DNA of 64,000 nt from Oerskovia turbata. Its GTDB lineage: Bacteria; Actinomycetota; Actinomycetes; Actinomycetales; Cellulomonadaceae. The stretch spans positions 124,001 through 188,000 of the forward strand of contig NZ_JOFV01000008.1 in NCBI RefSeq assembly GCF_000718325.1, read 5' to 3'. The translations under genes were made by a program, and so were the position numbers. The notes below the pieces were generated by a model. That model was not told where the DNA came from and ran no database searches. It saw only the letters and a list, made by a program, of their open reading frames with translations. This document shows, piece by piece, positions 17,898 to 24,500 of this stretch. Position 1 is the stretch's first letter. The number at the start of each line of letters is the position of its first letter.

Positions 17898-18460
17898 GCC
17901 GAGGCCGTTGAGACGGACGCGACGACGTGGCGCTCGCGCACGAACGCGGCGACCGTCAGGAGCAGCAGGAGGGCTGTGCTGATGATCAGTCCGCCCTCGC
18001 GACCGCCGAGGAACGGTGCGTGGTTGTCGAGCGTTCCGAGGGTGACGAGCGGGCTGACGACCATGAGCCCGAGCCCTGGTGCCCAGAGCCAGGTGTCCCG
18101 TGCCCGCCAGCCGAGCGCGACGAGCCCGGCGCCCAGGAAGAAGCTCGCCCCCACGAAGATCGAGAGGACGGGCCCCGGGAAGAGGGTCAGGAGGATCACG
18201 GCGAGCGCGAGCAGTCCGTACCGGTCGCGGCCCGTGCCGACGCCGAGCACCTGCCGCTGGACCCGCATACCGACGAACAGTGCTCCGAAGACGACCGCCG
18301 GGACGAGCACCTGCGGGAAGATCCACCACTCGGTGGCGATCTCGCAGTAGGCCAGGAACCCTACGCCGAGGGTCGTCACCAAGAGCGGGAGCGACGCGGC
18401 ATGGCGCACGGCTCGCTGCTGAGCCTGGAGGTCGGCGACGTACTGGGCCGTTGTCGTCAT
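17894..18460 (-). CDS. Six-helix membrane protein coupled to a winged-helix regulator
   Basis: Integral membrane protein of 188 aa with about six predicted helices and both ends likely cytoplasmic. No enzymatic motif is seen. It resembles the membrane half of the fused protein at 19948-20787: RHAASLPL versus RHARSLPL, GVGTGRDRYG versus GVGSDGYG, and GAGLVALGWRARDTWLW versus GLGLVVLGLRASDRLLW. A near-ideal promoter (18467-18495) places transcription start at the ATG. Likely role: a membrane partner or sensor for the winged-helix protein encoded by the next, overlapping gene. Confidence 0.82.
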   Translation of the reverse strand: MTTTAQYVADLQAQQRAVRHAASLPLLVTTLGVGFLAYCEIATEWWIFPQVLVPAVVFGALFVGMRVQRQVLGVGTGRDRYGLLALAVILLTLFPGPVLSIFVGASFFLGAGLVALGWRARDTWLWAPGLGLMVVSPLVTLGTLDNHAPFLGGREGGLIISTALLLLLTVAAFVRERHVVASVSTASA

Positions 18461-18466
18461 GCGCGA

Positions 18467-18495
18467 ACTCTGTCAGGCAGAGTGGACGAGGTCAA
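18467..18495 (-). promoter_or_regulatory. Promoter of the membrane protein/winged-helix pair
   Basis: On the minus strand: -35 TTGACC (18490-18495), 17-base spacer, -10 CAGAGT (18467-18472), then six bases to the ATG at 18460. This is the clearest sigma-70-type promoter in the window and predicts a leaderless transcript. Confidence 0.7.
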
Positions 18496-18715
18496 CCATC
18501 GCCCCGGCCGCTGGCACGGACCGTCGACGAGTCCCCACGCGGCAGGGGATCCGAGCAGGACCAGGACCACCGTCGAGAGCACGCTCGCCGCGAGCACCGC
18601 ACACCCGGCGACGACCCGCGGGGCGGGCACGGAGGTGCGCCGGGCCCGCGCGACGAACCTGGCGGGCGCTCGCGCGTTGCGGGCCACCCGGCCGCCCGGT
18701 CGACGCGAGGCGGCC

Positions 18716-19843
18716 CTACTCGACCACGTGCAGGTCGTGCGGTGCGTTGTTGAGGCGACGGGCGCCGTCGGGCAGGTCGTCCGGGAAAGCGACCACGATG
18801 TCCTCGATGCGGACCCCGAAGTTCCCCGGGAGGTAGATCCCGGGCTCGACCGAGAAGCACATGCCGGACACGATCGGCTGCTCCTCGCCCTCGATCATGT
18901 ACGGCGGCTCGTGCGTCGTGAGCCCGATCCCGTGGCCCGTCCGGTGGATGAACTGCTCGCCGTACTCGGCCTCGGTGATGACGGCGCGCGCGGCGCGGTC
19001 GACGTCCTGGCACGTCGCGCCGGGCCGGACCGCGTCGACCCCGGCCTGCTGCGCGGCTCGCACGACCTCGAAGACCTCACGCTGCTGGCCCGTGACGTCG
19101 CCCCCGACGTGCACCATGCGCGTCATGTCCGAGCCGTAGCCGTCCTTGAGACCGCCGAAGTCGAGCACGACCAGGTCGCCCTCCTGGATGACCCGGTCGC
19201 CCGCCTCGTGGTGCGGGTTGGCGCCGTTGGGTCCCGAGCCGACGACCGTGAAGTCGACCTGCGAGTGCCCGTGGTCGCGCAGGAAGCCCGCGAGGTCCGC
19301 GGCGACGTCGAGCTCTCGGCGCCCGCTGAAACGGATCTCGACGATGTCCGCGAACGTCGCGTCGTTCGCCGCTCCCGCGGCCGCGAGGCGCTCGATCTCG
19401 TCGGGCCCCTTGACCGCGCGCAGCATGGGCAGGGCCTGCGTCATCGCCGAGTACGACGAGCCCGGCAGCGTGCGCTGGAGACCCAGCAGGTGCATGGCCC
19501 ACGCCGAGTCGGAGATCGCGTAGTGCCCGGCGGCGTCGAGCAGGTCGGCCGTGACCGCGTACTCGTCGACGCCGTCCGTCCAGGCCGTGACGTGCAGGGC
19601 CGCGGCGCCGGCCGCACGGTCCAGGTCAGGGCGCTCCAGGACAGGCACCACGATCGAGGCCTCGCCCTCGGCCGGGACCACGAGCAGCGTGATGCGCTCG
19701 GTCATGGCCGTGGGCGTGTACCCCGTGAAGTACGTCATGTCCGGGCCGGGGGTGACGAGCACCCCAGCGAGGCCGGCGTCCCGGGCCTGGGCGGCCGCGC
19801 GGTCGATGCGCGCGGCGAAGTCCTGTGCGGTGAACTCCCTCAT
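18716..19843 (-). CDS. M24-family metallopeptidase (Xaa-Pro aminopeptidase/dipeptidase type)
   Basis: Pita-bread-fold peptidase of 375 aa, which would cleave N-terminal Xaa-Pro bonds in the cytoplasm. A creatinase-like N-terminal domain (1-135) precedes the catalytic domain. The five metal ligands are visible: aspartates in VVLDFGG and GSDMTRM, histidine in GHGIGLTTHEPPY, and glutamates in SVEPGIY and VRIEDIV. CAGGCT lies six bases before the ATG on the minus strand, possibly a leaderless promoter. It sits between the two membrane/winged-helix modules. The 255-bp gap to 18460 shows only the downstream promoter. Confidence 0.92.
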   Translation of the reverse strand: MREFTAQDFAARIDRAAAQARDAGLAGVLVTPGPDMTYFTGYTPTAMTERITLLVVPAEGEASIVVPVLERPDLDRAAGAAALHVTAWTDGVDEYAVTADLLDAAGHYAISDSAWAMHLLGLQRTLPGSSYSAMTQALPMLRAVKGPDEIERLAAAGAANDATFADIVEIRFSGRRELDVAADLAGFLRDHGHSQVDFTVVGSGPNGANPHHEAGDRVIQEGDLVVLDFGGLKDGYGSDMTRMVHVGGDVTGQQREVFEVVRAAQQAGVDAVRPGATCQDVDRAARAVITEAEYGEQFIHRTGHGIGLTTHEPPYMIEGEEQPIVSGMCFSVEPGIYLPGNFGVRIEDIVVAFPDDLPDGARRLNNAPHDLHVVE

Positions 19844-19947
19844 GGGGTCAGCCTGCCACCGCTCTCGCCGGTGCGCCGGGCGAGGTGCCCGACGGCGGTA
19901 CGCGGCCCGGGTGCGCGGCCCGGGTGCGCGGCTCTGGGGGACGGAGG

Positions 19948-20787
19948 TCAGGCCTTGCGGTGCTCCGCCACCCCGCGCAGGGCCTCGCGGCGGGTCCGCA
20001 GCTCCTCGCGGCCCTCGCGCGTGATCTGCGCCCAGTTCCGGTTCTTCGTGATCCGGGCCTGGACCAGGCTCGCCTCGGTGAGGTCGTGGAGGCGGGCCGC
20101 GAGGTTGCGCTCCTCGATGCCGGTGAGGCGGGCGAGAGCGGGCTGGTCGGCCTCGTCGGCGTCCCCGAGCACCGCGAGCACACGCAGGTTGTCGGTCGCG
20201 GGGTCGCCGATGCTCGGGGCGCCGTCGTCGGCTGCGAGGGTCTCGCGCTCACCGCGCAGCGCGACCAGCGCGGCTGCCAGCAGGGCGAGGCCCAGGGTGA
20301 TCGTCCCCGCGAGATACAGCACCGGCGATGCGCCACCCGGGCCGCCGGTGGTCACGAGCGCCAAGGATGCGGTCATCGCCACGAGCCCGGCCACCCACAG
20401 GAGGCGGTCCGAGGCACGCAGCCCCAGGACGACGAGCCCGAGGCCCAGGGCGAAGGGCACGCCCGTCGCGAAGAGGATCCAGGGGAAGAGGAAGGCGATC
20501 AGGGCGCTCAGGACGAGCGCGATCCCGTACCCGTCGCTCCCGACGCCCACTCCCGTGGGCAGCCGCAGGGCGAACGCCGCGACGTACGTCAGGAGGAAGG
20601 CGCCGAGGGGCAGGAGCACGATGAGCCAGAACTGGTCCCCGGCGAGCCGGCCCGTCCCGGCGAGGAGCACGACCGTGAGCCCGCAGACGGCGAGCGGCAG
20701 CGAGCGGGCGTGCCGGGCGGCCCGCGTCCGCAGGCGTGCGGAGTCGGCGGCGGCGAGGGCGGGGACGGTGGCGGGCATGGGCTTCAC
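19948..20787 (-). CDS. Membrane-domain/winged-helix fusion protein
   Basis: Single 279-aa protein. Residues about 25-185 form six hydrophobic helices; residues about 200-279 form a winged helix (LRVLAVLGDADEADQPALARL, IEERNLAARLHDLTEASLVQ, ITKNRNWAQITREGREEL). Both parts resemble the separate proteins at 17894-18460 and 17505-17897, so this is the fused version of that pair and suggests a membrane-anchored one-component regulator. GTG 20787 or ATG 20778 could be the start; the difference is three residues. Located downstream of the oxidoreductase gene but separated from it by a 61-bp palindrome, so it probably has its own promoter. Confidence 0.82.
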   Translation of the reverse strand: MKPMPATVPALAAADSARLRTRAARHARSLPLAVCGLTVVLLAGTGRLAGDQFWLIVLLPLGAFLLTYVAAFALRLPTGVGVGSDGYGIALVLSALIAFLFPWILFATGVPFALGLGLVVLGLRASDRLLWVAGLVAMTASLALVTTGGPGGASPVLYLAGTITLGLALLAAALVALRGERETLAADDGAPSIGDPATDNLRVLAVLGDADEADQPALARLTGIEERNLAARLHDLTEASLVQARITKNRNWAQITREGREELRTRREALRGVAEHRKA

Positions 20788-20807
20788 GCTACCGGCCCCG
20801 CAGTCCC

Positions 20808-20868
20808 GCTGAGTGCGGAGTCCTTGCGCGAAACGCCCGGCGAGTCGCGCAAGGACTCCGCACTCAGC
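20808..20868. terminator. Palindrome, family GCTGAGTGCGGAGT (copy C)
   Basis: Perfect 24-base arms (20808-20831 and 20845-20868) around a 13-base loop, beginning GCTGAGTGCGGAGTCCTTGC. It lies about nine bases beyond the stop of the oxidoreductase gene (20878, minus strand). Its outer half matches the palindromes at 58178 and 58988; the inner half differs. Confidence 0.75.
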
Positions 20869-20877
20869 ACGGGGGGC

Positions 20878-21801
20878 TCAGACCGTGATCACGACCTTGC
20901 CGCGCACGTGCCCGGTCCGGCTCGCCTCGTGGGCCTTTGCGGTGTCGGCCAGGTCGTGGACCTCGGCGACGTCGACCGTGAGCTGTCCGGCGTCCGCGAG
21001 GCGGGCCAGCTCGGTCAACCCCTCGACGTCGGGGCGGACCCAGACGTAGTGCCCGCCGAGCTCGTCGCGGGCCGCCGCGTCGACGACCGAGGCGACCGTG
21101 CCGCCCTCACGCAGGACGTCGGGCGTGGCGGCCAGGGCCTCGCCGCCGATGTAGTCGAGGACGACGTCCACGCCGTCGGGCGCGAGGGCGCGCACGCGCT
21201 CGGCGAGGCCGTCGCCGTAGGCCACGGGCTCGGCGCCCAGCGAGCGCAGGTACTCGTGGTTGCGCTCGGACGCGGTGCCGATCACGCGCGCGCCGCGGGC
21301 GACCGCGATCTGCACGGCCATCGACCCGACGCCGCCCGCCGCCGCGTGCACGAGCACGGTCTGGCCGCTGCCCACGCCGGTGCGGTCGATCGTCTGCAGG
21401 GCCGTGAGCCCCGCGAGCGGCGCGCCTGCGGCCTGCTCCCACGTCCACGCCGCGGGCTTGCGGGCCAGCGTGCGGACCGGGGCCGCGACGAGCTCGGCGG
21501 TCGTGCCGCCGGAGACCACGTCCTTGCGCACGTACCCGAAGACCTCGTCGCCGACCGAGAGCTCGGGCGTGTCCAGGCCGACCTGCTCGACGACACCGGC
21601 GACATCCCAGCCGGGCACGACCGGGAAGGTGGCGTCCATGATCGCGTCGAGGTAGCCCTCGCGGACCTTCCAGTCCACGGGGTTGACGCTCGTGGCCTTG
21701 ACCCGGACCAGGACGGTGTCCGGCCCGACCTTGGGCGTGGGGAGCTCGCTGAGCTCGAGGACGTCGGCTCCGCCGTAGCGGGAGTAGGTGATGGCTCGCA
21801 T
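20878..21801 (-). CDS. Zinc-free NADP-dependent oxidoreductase (MDR/quinone reductase type)
   Basis: Medium-chain dehydrogenase/reductase, 307 aa, without the catalytic or structural zinc cysteines. Landmarks are the N-terminal MRAITYSRYGGADVLEL, VKATSVNPVDWKVREG, and the nucleotide motif VHAAAGGVGSMAVQIA near residue 145. Such enzymes reduce quinones or enones with NADPH. ATG 21801 is chosen because the conserved domain starts exactly there; the frame continues upstream to 21843 but without conserved sequence. It is in the same orientation as the VOC gene, 66 bp downstream of it. Confidence 0.87.
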   Translation of the reverse strand: MRAITYSRYGGADVLELSELPTPKVGPDTVLVRVKATSVNPVDWKVREGYLDAIMDATFPVVPGWDVAGVVEQVGLDTPELSVGDEVFGYVRKDVVSGGTTAELVAAPVRTLARKPAAWTWEQAAGAPLAGLTALQTIDRTGVGSGQTVLVHAAAGGVGSMAVQIAVARGARVIGTASERNHEYLRSLGAEPVAYGDGLAERVRALAPDGVDVVLDYIGGEALAATPDVLREGGTVASVVDAAARDELGGHYVWVRPDVEGLTELARLADAGQLTVDVAEVHDLADTAKAHEASRTGHVRGKVVITV

Positions 21802-21867
21802 GAAGGCGGCAACGGGCGGCGGTGCCGAGGCATTCCCCGGCACCGTCGTGCGCCGTGCCCGCGCCGG

Positions 21868-22275
21868 TCAGCCCTCGATCGCGCTCGGGTCCATGTACAT
21901 GACCTCCCACAGGTGACCGTCGAGGTCGGAGAAGCTGCGCGAGTACATGAAGCCCTCGTCCTGCGGCGGGTTGGTCTGGGTGCCGCCCGCGGCGAGCGCC
22001 CGGTCGGCAAGGTCGTCGACTCCCGTACGGGACCCGGCGCTGATGGCGTTGATGGTCTCGGTCGCGCTCTGGGCGTCGACGATGGTCTTCGACGTGAAGC
22101 GGCGGAAGAAGTCGTGGGTCAGGAGCATCACGTAGATCGTGTCGCTGATGACGACGCACGAGGCGTTCTCGTCGGTGAACTGCGCGTTGATCGAGAATCC
22201 GAGCTGCGTGTAGAACGCCTTGGACTTCTCGAGGTCCGCCACGGGCAGGTTGACGAAGATCTGGGTTCCGGTCAT
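21868..22275 (-). CDS. VOC-family (glyoxalase/bleomycin-resistance fold) protein
   Basis: Small metal-dependent VOC-fold protein, 135 aa: IFVNLPVADLEKSKAFYTQLGF at the N-terminus and FSDLDGHLWEVMYMDP at the C-terminus, with the final Glu as a likely metal ligand. It belongs to the extradiol-dioxygenase-like lactoylglutathione lyase relatives; substrate unknown. The ATG has AGGAG eight bases upstream. It may be cotranscribed with the oxidoreductase gene that follows. Confidence 0.85.
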   Translation of the reverse strand: MTGTQIFVNLPVADLEKSKAFYTQLGFSINAQFTDENASCVVISDTIYVMLLTHDFFRRFTSKTIVDAQSATETINAISAGSRTGVDDLADRALAAGGTQTNPPQDEGFMYSRSFSDLDGHLWEVMYMDPSAIEG

Positions 22276-22394
22276 GACGTGCTCCTGGGGGGACGTGCCG
22301 CCGGAGTGCTGGTCCGGTCGGCGAGGACGGGGTGTCGTCGGTGTAGACCGGGCACCCCAGGAGAACTCATCGGCGCGCCGCCGACCTCGCGTCG

Positions 22395-22462
22395 CGAGAT
22401 AGAGGGGACGCGTCGAGGTAGAGGGTCCCGGACCTCTATCTCGACGTGGGACCTCTACCTCG
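22395..22462. terminator. Nested double hairpin after the amidohydrolase gene
   Basis: Four related arms occur in order: CGAGATAGAGG (22395-22405), CGAGGTAGAGG (22414-22424), CCTCTATCTCG (22433-22443) and CCTCTACCTCG (22452-22462). Arms 1/3 and 2/4 are perfect complements; 1/4 and 2/3 pair with one mismatch, so alternative nested or interlocked structures are possible. It lies 23 bases past the amidohydrolase stop. The remaining gap to 22276 shows nothing else. Confidence 0.6.
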
Positions 22463-22485
22463 GCGGGCCGGTCGGGCCGAGTGGG

Positions 22486-23721
22486 TCAGACCAGGACCTC
22501 GCCGTCGCGGGCCACGACCTGTCCGCCCGCGACCACGAGCGCGCGGGCCGGCGCCCGGACGACGGCGTCCATGGTGTTCTCGGCGTCGACCAGTACGACG
22601 TCGGCGCGCGCACCCTCGACGAGGTCGTGCACCGGGCGTCCCACGAAGTGTGCGGCGTCGCTCGTCGCGAGCCTGGCTGCGCGCACGAGGTCCTCGTCGT
22701 GGCGGAAGCGCGCGAGCTGGGACAGGCGGGTCGTGAGGGCCAGCAGGTCGCCCGTCCCGTACGGCGCCCACAGGTCGCGGATGCCGTCGGTGCCCAGGCC
22801 CACGCGCACGTCGTGCTCGCGCAGCAGGTCGAGCGGGAGCGGGACGGCGCCGACGGGCGCGACGGTCGTCATGCTGATCCCTGCGTCGCCCATGGCCTCG
22901 ACGAGGTCGGCCATGCGGGTCGGCGGGAGCTGCCCGACGGCGAAGCCGTGCGCCACGTTGACCTTGCCCTGGAGCCCGGCGCGGATCGTGCGCTCGATCA
23001 TGAGCTCGATCTGGAACGCGCCGAGCTCGCCACCGTCGTGCAGGTGGACGTCGACGCCGACACCGCGACGTTCGGCGATCTCGAACAGCCCGTCGAGCTG
23101 GGTCACGGGGTCGCGGTCGATCGAGGCGGGGTCGAGACCGCCGATGTGCTCGGCCCCGGCGGCGGCGGCGGCATCGAGCAGCTCGAGCACGCCGGGCCGG
23201 CGCAGGACGCCGTCCTGGGGGAACGCGACGATCTCGGCGTCGACCACGCCGCCCAGCACGAACAGGGACTCGCGGACCACGTCGATGCCGCGCAGCCCGA
23301 GGCCCAGGTCGACGTCGACGTGGGTGCGGATCGCGGTCGTGCCGTGGCGCAGGAACTCGCGCAGGACGGCGACGGTGACGTCGACGCCGGGGATGCCGAG
23401 CTCGTCGCGGTGCTCGCGCTCGTGCGCGATGCGTCCCTGCGTGGTGGCCTCGCCGCCGTAGCTGACCCAGGGCTTGCCCCACCAGCTCTTGTCGACGTGC
23501 GCGTGCGCGTTGACGAACCCGGGCAGGGCCAGGAGGCCGCGCCCGTCGATCTCGCCGGGCGCGGTGCGGGCGCGGCTGGCCCCGGCCTCGGTGGGGGAGT
23601 GCGGCGTCACCCGGGTGATGTTCCCGTCCGTGACGTGGAGGTCTACGGGGTCGGCACCCCACGGCCGGACGTTGCGCAGAACCGACACGGCGACCTGGGG
23701 AGCGTTGGGGAACGGGGGCAT
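22486..23721 (-). CDS. Amidohydrolase, cytosine-deaminase (CodA) type
   Basis: Metal-dependent hydrolase with a TIM-barrel fold, 411 aa. GFVNAHAHVDKSWWG (HxH metal ligands) follows the small N-terminal beta domain; further ligands are in IRTHVDVD, DVHLHDGGE and GTDGIRD. This motif set is typical of cytosine deaminase and related creatinine- or hydroxy-atrazine-type enzymes, so the substrate could be cytosine or another cyclic amidine. The divergent GntR regulator and shared palindrome suggest substrate-induced expression. No purine or pyrimidine permease lies beside it. Confidence 0.8.
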   Translation of the reverse strand: MPPFPNAPQVAVSVLRNVRPWGADPVDLHVTDGNITRVTPHSPTEAGASRARTAPGEIDGRGLLALPGFVNAHAHVDKSWWGKPWVSYGGEATTQGRIAHEREHRDELGIPGVDVTVAVLREFLRHGTTAIRTHVDVDLGLGLRGIDVVRESLFVLGGVVDAEIVAFPQDGVLRRPGVLELLDAAAAAGAEHIGGLDPASIDRDPVTQLDGLFEIAERRGVGVDVHLHDGGELGAFQIELMIERTIRAGLQGKVNVAHGFAVGQLPPTRMADLVEAMGDAGISMTTVAPVGAVPLPLDLLREHDVRVGLGTDGIRDLWAPYGTGDLLALTTRLSQLARFRHDEDLVRAARLATSDAAHFVGRPVHDLVEGARADVVLVDAENTMDAVVRAPARALVVAGGQVVARDGEVLV

Positions 23722-23789
23722 CTGAGGTCCTTCTTCCGGTGGTGCTGGCTGGCCTGGCGTAGGCCCCACCCCCAGGGGCCCCTGCCAGC

Positions 23790-23809
23790 GCAAATGGTAT
23801 ACCATTTGC
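23790..23809. promoter_or_regulatory. GntR operator, perfect 20-bp palindrome
   Basis: GCAAATGGTATACCATTTGC is a perfect palindrome whose core TGGTATACCA fits the FadR-type GntR pattern TNGTNNNACNA in shape. It sits between the divergent amidohydrolase (start 23721) and gntR (start 23837) genes, so it could control both. Confidence 0.8.
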
Positions 23810-23836
23810 CGACGGGGTTTCCGGGAGGATGGACGG

Positions 23837-24496
23837 ATGAGCGCAGACCAGCCGTTCGAGCCCGAGGCGGACCGGGTCGCCCGGATCGTGCGCGAGCAGA
23901 TCATCGACGGCGACCGTGCGCCGGGCGACCGGCTCGTCGAGCGCGACCTCGCGGCCGAGCTCGGCGTGAGCCGCGTCCCCGTCCGCGACGCCCTCAAGGT
24001 GCTCATCGCCGAAGGTCTCGTGACACCGCGCCCCCGGACGTGGGCCGTCGTGCGGACCTTCACCGACGCCGACGTCGACGACCTCATCGAGGTGCGCTCC
24101 GCGCTCGAGACCCTGACCTTCCGCCTCGCCGCCGACCGCAGGACCCCCGACGCCGTCGCCGCGCTCGAGGCCGTCCTCGACCGCGAGGCACGGGCCGCAC
24201 GCGAACACGACGCGAAAGCCGCCCACCGTGCCGGCGCCGACTTCCACGAGCTCGTCGCGACGACCGCCGCAAGCCCCCTCCTCGACGAGATCGGCGCGCT
24301 CACCGCGAGCCGCCTGCGCTGGCTCCTCGGGCAGCACCTCGACCTCCAGGAGATGGTCGACGAGCACCGCGCGCTCCTGGCCGCGATCCGCGCAGGCGAC
24401 GGGCAGGAGGCGGCGCGCCTCGCCGTCGGGCACGTGCAGACCAGCCGCGACGCCGCCCGCGCCCGGCGTGCCGCCCGGGGCACGGCGCGACACTGA
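23837..24496 (+). CDS. GntR-family regulator (FadR/FCD subfamily)
   Basis: 219-aa regulator. The N-terminal winged helix reads IVREQIIDGDRAPGDRLVERDLAAELGVSRVPVRDALKVLIAEGLV; the C-terminal FCD ligand domain has conserved metal-binding residues (ADFHELV and a DEHRALLAAI helix). Expected to repress the divergent amidohydrolase gene through the palindrome at 23790-23809. GGAGGATGGACGG precedes the ATG. It converges with ligD, with just four bases between the stops. Confidence 0.9.
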   Translation: MSADQPFEPEADRVARIVREQIIDGDRAPGDRLVERDLAAELGVSRVPVRDALKVLIAEGLVTPRPRTWAVVRTFTDADVDDLIEVRSALETLTFRLAADRRTPDAVAALEAVLDREARAAREHDAKAAHRAGADFHELVATTAASPLLDEIGALTASRLRWLLGQHLDLQEMVDEHRALLAAIRAGDGQEAARLAVGHVQTSRDAARARRAARGTARH

Positions 24497-24500
24497 CGCA

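Noticed and set aside
18457..18687. Minus-strand 76-aa open frame with one hydrophobic stretch, overlapping the start of the membrane-protein gene
   Set aside because: A near-ideal promoter for the downstream gene (18467-18495) lies inside its last codons, it has no ribosome-binding site, and its ends are low-complexity. It is more likely spacer DNA.
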